A stretch of 64,000 nucleotides of DNA, taken from the NCBI GenBank assembly GCA_022072505.1, contig JAJVHU010000022.1:21817-85816 (forward strand), read 5' to 3'. The DNA comes from Phycisphaerae bacterium (GTDB lineage: Bacteria; Planctomycetota; Phycisphaerae; UBA1845). Both the position numbers and the translations under genes were made by a program. Below the pieces are notes generated by a model. That model ran no database searches. It was not told where the DNA came from and saw nothing but the letters and a program-made list of their open reading frames with translations. This document shows positions 30,074 through 39,605 of this stretch, piece by piece. Each line of letters starts with the position of its first letter. Within the stretch, counting starts at the first letter, position 1.

Positions 30074-31177
30074 TCAGGTCCGCACCCGGTCCATCAACAC
30101 CATCGCCACCGGACCGAACACGATGATCGGCAACCACGCCGGCAGCGCCGAATTGACGCCGGGGAGAATGCTCTGGCAGGTGAACGTCGCCGCGTAACAC
30201 GTCCCGCAGCACGCCAGGCACCACGTCGCGTCGCGCAGGATGTACAACGGCGACCGGTTCAGGAAAAACGGCAGCCCCAGCAGCAGCAGCACGAGGTTCA
30301 CGATCGGCGTCGTCACCCGCACGTGTCCCGCCTGTTGCACCTGCGCCAGGTTCGGCGGCGACGACCCCTCCAGCGCGCGCAGTTGCGTCAGACTCAAATA
30401 CCGGATCCACTGCTCGGACTGGCGCAACTGGATCGACGGCGGATCCAGCGACGTCTCCAGCCAGTGAATCTGCGCGAGCGTCTGCCGACCGCGCGGTCCG
30501 GGCAGCGACGCATCCGCCTTCTCCACCGCCCGCTCACGCCCGCGGTTCAGCTTCCACCGCCCGCCGTGCGGGTGACCGGGGATCGCCTCCCATGTCGCGG
30601 TGTCCGCCTCGACCAGCCGAGACAGCGCCCCCTCCTCATCCCGGCTCAGCGCCACCAGGCGGCGAAGCTCTCCGGCCGCGGGGATAAACTCCAACCCCGA
30701 CAGCAGCGTCCCGTCCGCGTCGCGCATCAGCGCCACCGAGTATCCCCGCAACGTCCCCACCTCGTCGTGACGCCGCGCCAGCAGATGCGCCACGCGCGGG
30801 ATCAGAACCTCCGTGTCCACCACCAGCAGCGAGGTCGTCAGCGCTCCGAACACCAGGATCGGCGCCGCCACCCGGTACAGCGAAACCCCCGAGGCGAGGA
30901 TCGCCGTCAGCTCATTGAAATGCCGCATCCGCGCCACCGTCATCACGCACGCGAAAAGCGTGATGACCCCCGAAAGCTGCGAGAAATAAAGCAACAACCC
31001 GGGCAGGTAATAATCCGCGATGTTCCGCAGCAGGACGCCGACCGACGGACCGTGCTCCGTGAACTCGTCAAGGTTCACGAACAAGTCCATCACCACGTAA
31101 AGCCCGATCATCACGCCGAGCGACACGACGTAATTGAACGCCAGCATCCGCAGAATGTAACGATCCAGTATCGACAA
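30074..31177 (-). CDS. lptG: LptF/LptG-family permease (LptG-like)
   Basis: Seen: 367 aa. Helices at the N-terminus (ILDRYILRMLAFNYVVSLGVMIGLYVVMDLF) and in the middle (two between residues 60 and 120) are followed by a periplasmic beta-jellyroll stretch and three helices at the C-terminus (PIVNLVLLLLGLPFFLNR onward), the YjgP/YjgQ layout. Known: LptF and LptG form the inner-membrane ABC permease that extracts lipopolysaccharide for the Lpt bridge. Context: 166 bp after the second permease gene, same strand. The lptB ATPase is not in the window. The F/G assignment follows gene order only. Confidence 0.85.
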   Translation of the reverse strand: MSILDRYILRMLAFNYVVSLGVMIGLYVVMDLFVNLDEFTEHGPSVGVLLRNIADYYLPGLLLYFSQLSGVITLFACVMTVARMRHFNELTAILASGVSLYRVAAPILVFGALTTSLLVVDTEVLIPRVAHLLARRHDEVGTLRGYSVALMRDADGTLLSGLEFIPAAGELRRLVALSRDEEGALSRLVEADTATWEAIPGHPHGGRWKLNRGRERAVEKADASLPGPRGRQTLAQIHWLETSLDPPSIQLRQSEQWIRYLSLTQLRALEGSSPPNLAQVQQAGHVRVTTPIVNLVLLLLGLPFFLNRSPLYILRDATWCLACCGTCYAATFTCQSILPGVNSALPAWLPIIVFGPVAMVLMDRVRT

Positions 31178-31343
31178 GGGTTACGCCGTCCGCGCCTCAG
31201 TCACTCGTGTCCCGAAACCCCGGGTCGTCTCAACGCCCGCGGCGTCGCAGGGGTTCACGGCGCACGTTCGCCCCCCGCGCCGCTTTGCAGCACGACCCTG
31301 ATCGTCGCCCGCCCCGAAGGCGTGAACGCCTCCCGCGCTCCTC

Positions 31344-32975
31344 CTACCGGCGCACCCGACGCAGCAGGACGTAGGCGTCAAGCGCCGCGATCAGCCCCAG
31401 CCCCCCCCACATCACCGCCAGTCCCGCCGCCTCCGTCCCTGCGTTCTCCGTCAGTTGTTTGCCCATCAGGATCGTGACCAGCACCAGCGCCCCCGGGATC
31501 ATGCTGATCCCCACCGACACCAGAAGCTGCGACTGACTGAACACGATCCCCAGCCCCGCCGCAAGCAGCGCCAGCACGAACACGCTCACCGTGAACGTCA
31601 GACGCTGGTGAATCACGCCCGTGATCTTCCGGCCGGTCGCCGATATCTCCTCCGCCAGCGCCGCCTGCTGCCGGCCGACGCGCGGATCCAGGTTCGCCGT
31701 CAGCGACGGATCCAGCAGTTCCTCGTCGCTCATCGCCATCGTCGATCTCACCCCCTCCGCCGGCAACGTCGCGGGCTTCAGACGATAGGTGTCTCTCGGC
31801 ACGGCGCCGCGCGCCTCACGATCGCCGGCCGTCGCACGCACGTCGCCGTAAAGGTCCACGCGGATGCGGCAGTCCGACAGGCGCTCCGCCGGCGTCACTT
31901 CGATCGTCCCCCGGTCCGACGTGATCCGCCGCCGCTCTCCGCCGACCGTCTCGACGACCTCCACCGCCGTCAAGGTCACAGACCCGTCCGCGTTTCGCGT
32001 CACCGCGGAGCCCGGCGCCGCGCCCCCCCGAACCCGAACCTCGTAACGCAGGTCGGGCAGGTCGAGACGCACCGTCCCGCCTTCCTCCAACGACTTCGCC
32101 AGCGCCCGCGCCGCCGCATCTCGTCCGACCAGCACCCGGAAGGCCTCGATCATCTCCCGAACTTCCACCCACGCCGACGGATGACGCCGATAGTGCAGCA
32201 GATCCCCCAGGTTCAGGAACTTGATCCGCGGCGGAAGCGAGATCGGCACGCTCATCGGCTCGATCCGCTGATGCTGCTCCGAAAAAAACTGGTTCGCCTC
32301 GCGGTCGAAAAAGTGCGTGTCCCACATGTCCCCCGAGAGTTGCGGCACGGACCCGCTCCGATCGATCTGAAAGTCCACCCGTGCCGCCGTCCCCACGCGA
32401 CTGACCTCTTCGTCGCCCATCTCCAGGAACGCCACCCCCGACAACACCAGCTTCGTCACCTCGCCCTCCGCCGGCGGGATGTCGAACGCGTCCGTGTAAA
32501 GCCGGTAGCGGCTCAACCCCGGAAGACCTCGCCCTGGCTGGTTCAGCCGCTTCTTCAGCAAAGCGGGGATGTCCGCCCCGACGATCTGATCCAGATTGCG
32601 GACCAGCGACGGGATCAGGAAATTCAGGCACCCGAACGTCACCGTCGCCGACAACCCCGCCAGCGCGATCGTCGGCGTCAGCAGGCGCAGCAGGTTGATC
32701 CCGCTCCCCCGGCACGCCGTCAACTCGTTGTCCGCCGCCAGCCGCCCGTAAGTCGCCGCCGCGCTGTACATCGTCGCCAGCGGCAGCGTCAGCGTCGCCG
32801 CCACCGGAAGCACCAGCATCATCAGGTGCGCCAGATCCTCGACGCTCACCTCGTCAAGCCGGATCATGTTCAGGACGCCGCCGCCCATGCTGAGCACCGC
32901 CGTCAGACCCGCCAGCGTCAGCAGAAACGTCTTCCCGATTTCACGCAGAACGTAAAACTGAAGCGTCTTGAGCAT
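31344..32975 (-). CDS. lptF: LptF/LptG-family permease (LptF-like), enlarged periplasmic domain
   Basis: Seen: 543 aa, against about 360 for E. coli LptF. The N-terminal helices (FYVLREIGKTFLLTLAGLTAVLSM) and the family segment TYGRLAADNELTACRGSGINLLRLL are clear. The extra length is in the periplasmic part (about residues 150-420). The C-terminal helices are normal. The start codon ATG is formed at the very edge of a heptamer repeat array, so the upstream region is purely repeats; AGG in the repeat unit is the only ribosome-binding candidate. Context: first permease gene, followed by lptG. Confidence 0.85.
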   Translation of the reverse strand: MLKTLQFYVLREIGKTFLLTLAGLTAVLSMGGGVLNMIRLDEVSVEDLAHLMMLVLPVAATLTLPLATMYSAAATYGRLAADNELTACRGSGINLLRLLTPTIALAGLSATVTFGCLNFLIPSLVRNLDQIVGADIPALLKKRLNQPGRGLPGLSRYRLYTDAFDIPPAEGEVTKLVLSGVAFLEMGDEEVSRVGTAARVDFQIDRSGSVPQLSGDMWDTHFFDREANQFFSEQHQRIEPMSVPISLPPRIKFLNLGDLLHYRRHPSAWVEVREMIEAFRVLVGRDAAARALAKSLEEGGTVRLDLPDLRYEVRVRGGAAPGSAVTRNADGSVTLTAVEVVETVGGERRRITSDRGTIEVTPAERLSDCRIRVDLYGDVRATAGDREARGAVPRDTYRLKPATLPAEGVRSTMAMSDEELLDPSLTANLDPRVGRQQAALAEEISATGRKITGVIHQRLTFTVSVFVLALLAAGLGIVFSQSQLLVSVGISMIPGALVLVTILMGKQLTENAGTEAAGLAVMWGGLGLIAALDAYVLLRRVRR

Positions 32976-33030
32976 ATTGCCTATTGCCTGTTGCCTATTG
33001 CCTATTGCCTATTGCCTGTTGCCTATTGCC
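32975..33030 (+). repeat. Heptamer array 3 (TATTGCC/TGTTGCC)
   Basis: Eight tandem 7-bp units fill the whole space between the GH172 lipoprotein gene and lptF. On the minus strand the array supplies the TAG stop (33023-33025) of the former and ends in the ATG of the latter. Confidence 0.9.
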
Positions 33031-35086
33031 TGTCCCCCTCCCGCGCCGCCTCCAGCCTCACATAATCCAGCCCGAACATGTACTTCACCACGGCCTTCTC
33101 GTTCGCTCCGACGACCTCGACGGCAAGTTGATTCTCCCCCTGCCGCAGTTCGAACCGCCCCAGCCGAATCTCCTCGGAGACGATCACGCCGTTGTTGTAG
33201 AAGTCGATCGGCTCGCCCGCCTTCGCGTCGTTCACATGAAGCTGATGCACGCCGTAATCGGCGGCCTTGACGAAACGCCCGATGATCTCATACGCCCCCG
33301 CATTCGGCGCGGTGAAGGAGAGCACCAGCTTGTCGCCGACTTTGTGCCCTTCGCGCCACCACAGATGCGCGTCGTTGCTCGTGCCCCAGATGTTCTGCGG
33401 CTCGGCCGCGCCCGCCTTCTCGACGATCGTCATCTCCTCGCCCTCGATCGCCCCCGGCGTGCGCGGCGGGACATAAGGCGGAATCTCGCGCACGACGAGG
33501 TCCGCCGGATCCAGCGGAGGGAACCCGTCCGTCGCGCCGGGCTTCGCATACCAATACGCGGTCACGGCCAGGTCCACGTCGGTTTCCTTGTTCCAGTGCC
33601 AAAGCTCCATGTCGAACCTGAAGCTCTTCTCGAAGGGAATCTTGTCGAGAATGTGCCAGCGGTTGACCGTGGTATGCCCGTAATTGTAAGGCCCGTCGCA
33701 TCGCGGCTGATTGTGATAAGCATGTTGGAACGGCACGTTGCAGCACCAGGCGTAGCCGAAGTAGTCCTCCGTGCCCGTCCCGAAGTGCGACGGGAACGCC
33801 TCGCCGTCCACGTAGATCTTCTCATCCCCCTCGCCCCACCACTCGCGCACCGGGTTGGCGATGCTGAACGCCGCTCCGACGAAGACGCCCTGACCGGTCA
33901 CCGTCAGGTAGTTCCAGTCGATCTTCGGCATCGTCGGCACGCCGCGCTGAATGCGCGTCTTGGCGTGGAAGTGCATCGAGTCGTTGGTCCACTCAATGTA
34001 ACTGTCCACCAGCGAGCAATAAAGCGTAACAGGCTTGTCGCCAAGGTTCTGAAAGCTGATCTGTATTCGGTTCTTGTAGGGCATCACCCAGTCCGATCGC
34101 ATACGCCGGTCATCGCCGACAACGCTGCTCGGCAAACTGATGTAAGTTGTGCCCGTCGGTCCGCAACCGAAAAAATCAGTCAGAGGCGCAAGAACAGTTT
34201 CCTTCCCGTCAAACATAATTCGCAGAAGGACGTGGCGGGCGTACGCGAAATCCTCCGGCTTTCCAAGTGTGATCTGGAAATCGTTGACCGCGCCGGATTG
34301 CGTCGATTCCCAAGCGATGCTCGGGGGACCATGAGGATGGAGCTGCGCTTCAAAGTGCCGCTTCCCAAATCCGCATCCCGGAATCAGCCAAACGTAGGAG
34401 CTATCCAGATAGTCGGCGCAGCTGGATATGTAGTTATAGCTCGGCCAGGTGTCGCTCTCACGCGTGGGAAGCTCAGTCACCCTAATCGTCTTGAGCGGGG
34501 TGTTGCTCGGATACGTGCGGTAATTGACATGATAATAAAACTCCTTCTCATCGCACGTCACCTTGCAATGCTTCGCATACGGGATCGGGAAATAACTGTT
34601 CCATCCGCGGCTGCGTTCGCCGGAGATCGGCGACGGATTCCACGGGAGCTTGCCGCCGAGGAAATCCTGCATCGGGCATTCAATCTCCGGCTTCTCGTTT
34701 CCGTCGAGATAGATGCGCAGCGTCCCCTTCGGGTTCGCCGACCAGATGCGCACGATCGCGCCGGGTCCGGCCATGTCCGCCATCACGTACTCGGTTCGCT
34801 CGCCGACCTTCTCCTCGCGGATGAACTGTCCCCAGTCTCCGTTGGCGAACCACGTCTCGGCGTCGTCCGGCCTCACGGATGCGCGGTCGTAGCTGGAGAA
34901 TTGCTTGCACGTGAACGGCGGATCGGGGTATTGCGCCAGCGCCCGCAGGTCCGTCATCTCGCGCAACAGCGACGGCGTCGTCACCCCCTTCGAGGTTCCC
35001 GCGCATCCGCCCGCCAGCAGCGCCAGCACCGCCGATCCGATCCCCGCACAACCAAGCCCGCGATGCGCCGAAGATGGCAGACTCAT
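33023..35086 (-). CDS. DUF2961 (GH172-type) lipoprotein
   Basis: Seen: 687 aa from ATG 35086 (AAGGGGA 6-7 nt upstream). A lipoprotein signal ends LLAGGC at about residue 27. The DUF2961 core includes GPGAIVRIWSANPKGTLRIY, DGEAFPSHFGTGTEDYFGYAW and AYHNQPRCDGPYNYGHTTVNRWH. The last about 130 residues form a separate beta domain (NAGAYEIIGRFVKAADYGVHQ), probably carbohydrate-binding. Known: DUF2961 is now glycoside hydrolase family 172, acting on fructose dianhydrides and arabinofuranosides. Inference: an outer-surface or periplasmic glycan hydrolase. No sugar-transport genes are adjacent. Confidence 0.87.
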   Translation of the reverse strand: MSLPSSAHRGLGCAGIGSAVLALLAGGCAGTSKGVTTPSLLREMTDLRALAQYPDPPFTCKQFSSYDRASVRPDDAETWFANGDWGQFIREEKVGERTEYVMADMAGPGAIVRIWSANPKGTLRIYLDGNEKPEIECPMQDFLGGKLPWNPSPISGERSRGWNSYFPIPYAKHCKVTCDEKEFYYHVNYRTYPSNTPLKTIRVTELPTRESDTWPSYNYISSCADYLDSSYVWLIPGCGFGKRHFEAQLHPHGPPSIAWESTQSGAVNDFQITLGKPEDFAYARHVLLRIMFDGKETVLAPLTDFFGCGPTGTTYISLPSSVVGDDRRMRSDWVMPYKNRIQISFQNLGDKPVTLYCSLVDSYIEWTNDSMHFHAKTRIQRGVPTMPKIDWNYLTVTGQGVFVGAAFSIANPVREWWGEGDEKIYVDGEAFPSHFGTGTEDYFGYAWCCNVPFQHAYHNQPRCDGPYNYGHTTVNRWHILDKIPFEKSFRFDMELWHWNKETDVDLAVTAYWYAKPGATDGFPPLDPADLVVREIPPYVPPRTPGAIEGEEMTIVEKAGAAEPQNIWGTSNDAHLWWREGHKVGDKLVLSFTAPNAGAYEIIGRFVKAADYGVHQLHVNDAKAGEPIDFYNNGVIVSEEIRLGRFELRQGENQLAVEVVGANEKAVVKYMFGLDYVRLEAAREGDRQ

Positions 35087-35446
35087 GTGATCCCCTTTCC
35101 GAAACGAACGCGCCTTGCGATCTTCGCGACCGAAACCGCCGAACCCGCAGCCGGACCTGACCCCGGTCTGTGCGGTCCTCGCTTCCGTCGAGGCTGCACT
35201 CGCGCTCGCGTCTGCCGACGCCGTGTTCACCCTCGGCGCGACCGCGCCACCGCCGCCGTCTCTGCGACCGTCGTTCGCGTCCTTGTCGTCCTGTTGTACT
35301 ACGATCGCCCAGGCCTGACCACCAGCCGCGGCGCTCCGCCGCGCCGCGTCGCTCGGACCGCGGGTTCACCCATCGCTTGACGGCGCCGGCGAGACCGGGA
35401 TAAGTTCCTCCACGGACCGGACACGGGGAAACAGGGGAGGCGAATC
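35087..35446. other. Divergent intergenic region
   Basis: No gene recognised. It should carry promoters for the GH172 gene (minus) and the monooxygenase gene (plus), but no clear -35/-10 pair stands out. Confidence 0.45.
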
Positions 35447-35803
35447 ATGATCACCGTCGGGATGAACTACGATATACTTCCGGGCAAGGAGCGGCAGTTC
35501 GAGCAGGTCTTCGACAAGGTGCTCGGCGTCATGAAGGGCATGAGCGGGCACAAGGAGTCGCACCTCTACCGCAACGTCGCCGCGCCGCAGTCCTACCTCA
35601 TCATCTCCGAGTGGACCGACCCGCAGGCGTTCCAGGGCTTCATCGCCTCGGAACAGTTCCGCAACGTGGCCAACTGGGGCAAGGAGCAGATCCTCGCCTC
35701 ACGCCCCAGGCACGAGATCTACGGGATGGAGTCGAACACCCCCGCCGCCCCGGCCGCATCGCCCCCGCCGCCCGCAGCAGGCCGCTGCCCCGTCGCGCAT
35801 TAG
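35447..35803 (+). CDS. Antibiotic biosynthesis monooxygenase (ABM) domain protein
   Basis: Seen: 118 aa from ATG 35447 (GGGAGG 8 nt upstream). A ferredoxin-like dimeric alpha/beta-barrel pattern: MITVGMNYDILPGKERQFEQ, SHLYRNVAAPQSYLIISEW, FQGFIASEQFRNVANWG. The last 20 residues are a Pro/Ala tail. Known: the family includes quinone-forming monooxygenases and heme-degrading enzymes, and many members of unknown substrate. Context: a lone gene. Its TAG stop lies within the first bases of palindromic element copy B, so the tail and stop may have been created by the element. Confidence 0.75.
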   Translation: MITVGMNYDILPGKERQFEQVFDKVLGVMKGMSGHKESHLYRNVAAPQSYLIISEWTDPQAFQGFIASEQFRNVANWGKEQILASRPRHEIYGMESNTPAAPAASPPPPAAGRCPVAH

Positions 35804-35882
35804 ACGCGGTTGCAAAACCGCCGTGCGGACGGGAAAAAGAACGCTTCCTACGGGCGCGGCTCGGTTTTGAAACAGTGTCTTA
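35800..35882. repeat. Palindromic dispersed element, copy B
   Basis: 83 bp beginning TTAGACGCGGTTGCAAAACC and ending GGTTTTGAAACAGTGTCTTA. It has the same ends as copy A, with the interior (AAAGAACGCTTCCTACGGGC) reversed. It overlaps the stop codon of the preceding gene. Confidence 0.85.
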
Positions 35883-36006
35883 GCGTTCGCCGCGGCAGGT
35901 GACGCAGGTCGGACCTGAATCGGGGGCAGGTCGGGTTTCAAAGCAAAAAAACGCGTCGGCCGTGCAAGGTCAGCCCCTGCACGGCCGGCGCGAACTGAGT
36001 TGAGCA

Positions 36007-37398
36007 TTACAGGCCGAGGTCGGTCAGGATCTCGTCGGCCTTTTCAAGCATGTCTCGGACGTAGTCCGGGTTGTGCATGCCGAGGCTCCCGTCGTTCAGG
36101 GCGTAGTAGTACAGGAAGCGGACCTGCTTGATCTCGTTCGAGATCAACGCCTGCTCCTCTTCCGGCGGTCCGCCGTTGGCGATGTACTCCCACGTCGTCG
36201 GGTCGCCCAGGCGCGTCAGGATGTCGTCGAGGCGTCCTTGAATCTCGGTCTGAAGCGTCGTCAGGCGAGCTTCGGCCTCCCCCTGGCTGGCGTGGCATCC
36301 GGAGTTGGCGCATCCGGCGGTGTTCACCTGGAAGTCGTGCCCGCTGATCGCCGGCGCCTCTTCAGATTCGAAGTCCTGGCGATACATGTGGCACGTCGCG
36401 CACTGCTCGGGCGCGCTGGCGTGAACCGAGACGCGGCTGAACACCAGAAGATCGGTGTCTTCCGGGATCGGCATCTCGCCGACATAGACGTTCGCCTGGT
36501 TGCTGTGATGCGGCGGACGTGAGTTGGATTGCCACGTCCGGCCGCGGTCGTGGTGGCACTGTCCGCAGAGGTTGAACCGCTCGGGGTTGGTCGTGTCCTC
36601 GACGGTGTTGGACGGCGTGGGGTTGGCGACTTCCGGGTAGCGGAGCTGGTAATCGCGCCCGTCCTCGGTGAACGGGGCGTTGCCCGTCCGGGCGTGCGGA
36701 TCGTGGCAGATGGCGCACGTCACGGCGTTCATGTCCTCATGCGCGACGCCAAGCAGGTAGTCGTCCGGAACCGTCTCGCCGCGAATCAGCGCCAGGTAGC
36801 GGAAATCGCCGGAGTGACACGTTCCGCAGTTGTTCAGCGCCAGCCCCTCGGCGAACTCCTCCGCCGGTCCCTCCGTCACCGACGCGTGTCCCGACGTTTC
36901 CCACTGCTCGAAGTTCGGATGATGCTCGCCCGTGTGACACGCGCCGCAGACGCTCGCCGCGATGCTGATCGGCGGACGCAGCGACTCGTCGTTCACGTTC
37001 TCAACGTGATCAAGCCCCGGACCGTGGCAGTTCTCGCATTGCACGCCGGCCAGCGCGTTCGTCGTCGCGCGATCGACGAACCCGCCTTCCTCGCCGAACC
37101 CGACCGTGTGACAGGGCAGGCACACCGCATTCGATCCCTGCCCGATCGCCTCCAGCGTGTCCAACGCCTCGGCGTGCAAGGTCTCGGCCCAGTCATCATG
37201 AATCCCGCTGTGACACTCGGCGCATCGCGCCGCGCCGACGAACTTGCCCGTCAGGCCGCTGTTCCCGCCGTTTTCGTTTTCGTTATCCGTCGGCGGCGTC
37301 GGCGGGCAACCGATGATCGCCATCAGACATACCGCAGCCGCCGAGGCCGCCGCCGGCGTCCACGCCGCCCGCCAGATCGAACTCCTGTTGCGACGCAT
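36007..37398 (-). CDS. Multiheme cytochrome c lipoprotein (eight CxxCH plus one CxxxxCH)
   Basis: Seen: 463 aa from ATG 37398 (AGGAGG 8 nt upstream). The lipobox ends in C31 (MAIIGC). Heme sites in order are CAECH, CLPCH, CENCH, CGACH, CGTCH, CAICH, CGQCH and CATCH, then CANSGCH with four residues between the cysteines. The C-terminal 90 residues are helical and heme-free (EIKQVRFLYYYALNDGSLGMHNPDYVRDML), a feature shared with nitrite-reductase-like octaheme families. Known: such proteins are octaheme oxidoreductases or electron conduits. Context: alone, 1 kb from pheS. Inference: an outer-membrane or periplasmic electron carrier, possibly linked to nitrogen metabolism. Confidence 0.85.
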   Translation of the reverse strand: MRRNRSSIWRAAWTPAAASAAAVCLMAIIGCPPTPPTDNENENGGNSGLTGKFVGAARCAECHSGIHDDWAETLHAEALDTLEAIGQGSNAVCLPCHTVGFGEEGGFVDRATTNALAGVQCENCHGPGLDHVENVNDESLRPPISIAASVCGACHTGEHHPNFEQWETSGHASVTEGPAEEFAEGLALNNCGTCHSGDFRYLALIRGETVPDDYLLGVAHEDMNAVTCAICHDPHARTGNAPFTEDGRDYQLRYPEVANPTPSNTVEDTTNPERFNLCGQCHHDRGRTWQSNSRPPHHSNQANVYVGEMPIPEDTDLLVFSRVSVHASAPEQCATCHMYRQDFESEEAPAISGHDFQVNTAGCANSGCHASQGEAEARLTTLQTEIQGRLDDILTRLGDPTTWEYIANGGPPEEEQALISNEIKQVRFLYYYALNDGSLGMHNPDYVRDMLEKADEILTDLGL

Positions 37399-38478
37399 GC
37401 GCAATCCTCCTGATAAGAAACATGGACGGAAGTTGAAGACCGATGATTTCCCGCCGACCCTCACCCGGGGAACCCGACCGCGCCGTCGGTGATGTTCTTC
37501 ACCCGCCCGAGTGCGTCGCCGATTCCGTCAGGCTAACCTGCCGCGGATCGTTTTCAAGACCTTCGGCAAATTTTGATAATGACATGGGCAATTCACGTGC
37601 CACGCCCGCGTCCGCGCGGGGGTGTCACGTGTCGCTTGCGTTGTGTGAGAATACGCAGTTCGGCACGCTTTAAGAGTGCGCATCGTGAGTTCGACGCAAA
37701 TCCTGATTGAGGAGAATCAACCAGCCGTCTTTTGCCGCGAGAGACCCCCGCTCGGGGTCGCTCGATCGTCTTTGAGTTCGAACCTCGTCAAATCCCCCGG
37801 GAAATGAGCAAAAACGCCTCTTGTTTCATTGTCCGGGGAGGCGTCGGCCCGTCGGGTTCGTTGTAAGACCTTCGGGCTGGGAATTCCGGCGATCCGTCGC
37901 GAAGTGCGCGGTTTTGCGCTGCTGACGGGTATTACAGATACAGGCGGGGGTTGCGAAATCTCCCCTCCCGCGTTTCCTGTCGAGAGTCACGGAATCCGAC
38001 CTTCCGGAAAAGCGCGAAAGTCGAGATTAGACGCTGTTTCAAAACGGTCGCCCACCGGTTCGGCCGGCTGGAATCCCTGGCGGAATTCGCGCGGGCTGAA
38101 GCCGCGCGGCTCGGTTTTGAAACCGCGTCTTACAATCCTGCGGCGATATCGGCGGGCGTCAAGGCTCGCAGCGTCACCTCTTCAAGACCCTCAAGGCGAT
38201 GCGCACCGGAGTCAAAGGCGCTGCGCCTCCGAGTCCGTTAGAGACTCGGGTGTTGTCGTTGTGACTCGTTGCTTCCCGTGCGGGCGCGTTGCGGCGGAAA
38301 CCGTCAGGATCGGCTGATTGCCCGCGACCGGACTGAGACGAATACGGGAGGGTTCGATCGGTGAGAACCCTGCGAGGGGGCGCGCGGGTTTCCCTCGGTT
38401 CGCCACGTGCGATATATTGAGCGCGAGAGTCAGGCATCGTGATCCCGGCGGATCGTAAACCCGACAGGTCAGACATCC
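37399..38478. other. Gene-poor kilobase between cytochrome and pheS
   Basis: No convincing gene on either strand. It contains a strong hairpin GTGcCACgCCCGCG-tc-CGCGGGgGTGtCAC (about 37601-37628), a second hairpin ACCCC-cgctc-GGGGT (about 37746-37760), and palindromic element copy C (38027-38132). A short open stretch at about 38138-38260 (SQRHLFKTLKAMRTGVKG) could be the tail of a lost gene. Confidence 0.5.
38027..38132. repeat. Palindromic dispersed element, copy C
   Basis: 106 bp with ends TTAGACGCTGTTTCAAAACG and CGGTTTTGAAACCGCGTCTTA. The interior differs from copies A and B and includes the hairpin CGCGCGGGCTGAAGCCGCGC, which resembles the unit of the 37-bp tandem repeat at the right end of the window. 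Confidence 0.8.
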
Positions 38479-39546
38479 TTGAACACGAATTCGCATCAGG
38501 AGGAGCTTCAACGCCTTGAACAGGAGGCCTCGTCGCGCGCGGGCGCGGTTCAAACCGCGGAGGACTTGAGGCGCGTCGAGTCGTCGCTGCTGGGGAAGGA
38601 CGGTCCTTTCGGCGGGCTTCTGAAGCACCTGAAGACGCTCCCGCCCGAGCAGCGCGGCGCGTTCGGACAGGCCGTCAACGGCGCCAAGGCGCGGATCAAG
38701 GCGCTGCTGGAGGAGCGGCTCGCCGCCCTCGAATCCGCCGCCGCCCGCGCGGAAAACGACGCGGCGCATGCCTTCGACCCCGCCTTGCCGGGGGCGCAGC
38801 GTCCGCTGGGCGGCGTCCACCCGGTCACGGCGGTGCAGTGGGAGATCGAGCGGATCTTCGTGCGCCTCGGGTTCACGATCGAGGCCGGTCCGGAGATGGA
38901 GACGGAGCATTACAACTTTGAGGCGTTGAACATCCCGGCGGACCACCCGGCGCGCGACATGCAGGACACGTTCTGGCTGAAGAACGGGAGGGTGCTGCGC
39001 ACGCACACGTCGCCGGTGCAGGTTCGGGCGATGCACAAGTTCGGCGCGCCGTTGCGGACACTGGTTCCCGGGCGCTGCTTCCGCTACGAGACGATCGACG
39101 CCTCGCACGAGAACACGTTTCATCAGGTCGAGGGCCTGATGATCGACCGCGACATCAGCATCGCCAACCTGATCGCCCTGGCGAAGCTGTTGCTGTCGGA
39201 GGTGATGCACCGCGAGGTCGAGCTGCGCATCCGTCCGGGGTACTTCCCCTTCGTCGAGCCGGGCATCGAGATCGACATGAACTGCCAGATCTGCGGCGGC
39301 CAAGGATGCCCGACGTGCAAGCACTCGGGGTGGGTGGAGATTCTTCCGTGCGGGATGGTGCATCCCAACGTGTTGCGGGCGGGGCGGATCGACCCGGAAG
39401 CGTGGACGGGGTTCGCGTTCGGACTGGGGCTCACGCGCCTGGCGATGATGAAGTACGGCATCCGCGACATCCGCGTGCTCAACGCCGGCGACCTGCGCCC
39501 CCTGGTCGGCGCAAGACGCCTGACCGGTCCGGTCATCAAAGGTTGA
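38479..39546 (+). CDS. pheS: Phenylalanyl-tRNA synthetase alpha subunit
   Basis: Seen: 355 aa. After a helical N-terminal arm the class II motifs follow: motif 2 (TLVPGRCFRYETIDASHENTFHQ) and motif 3 (GFAFGLGLTRLAMMKYGIRDIR), with the CQICGGQGCPTC block that many PheS proteins share. Known: it charges tRNA-Phe as an alpha2-beta2 enzyme. The only in-frame start that gives a full arm is TTG at 38479; its ribosome binding site is weak (ACAGGT). A good AGGAGGAG at about 38497 serves no in-frame start. Context: no pheT follows; a hairpin and heptamer array do. Confidence 0.93.
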   Translation: MNTNSHQEELQRLEQEASSRAGAVQTAEDLRRVESSLLGKDGPFGGLLKHLKTLPPEQRGAFGQAVNGAKARIKALLEERLAALESAAARAENDAAHAFDPALPGAQRPLGGVHPVTAVQWEIERIFVRLGFTIEAGPEMETEHYNFEALNIPADHPARDMQDTFWLKNGRVLRTHTSPVQVRAMHKFGAPLRTLVPGRCFRYETIDASHENTFHQVEGLMIDRDISIANLIALAKLLLSEVMHREVELRIRPGYFPFVEPGIEIDMNCQICGGQGCPTCKHSGWVEILPCGMVHPNVLRAGRIDPEAWTGFAFGLGLTRLAMMKYGIRDIRVLNAGDLRPLVGARRLTGPVIKG

Positions 39547-39605
39547 CCCCCGCCGACGGCGATCCCCGAGCGCGGACGCGGATCCTCCCGCCGCGCCCGC
39601 CTGCT

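Noticed and set aside
37829..38317. A 162-codon plus-strand frame before pheS
   Set aside because: It runs through the palindromic element, has no ribosome binding site and matches nothing.
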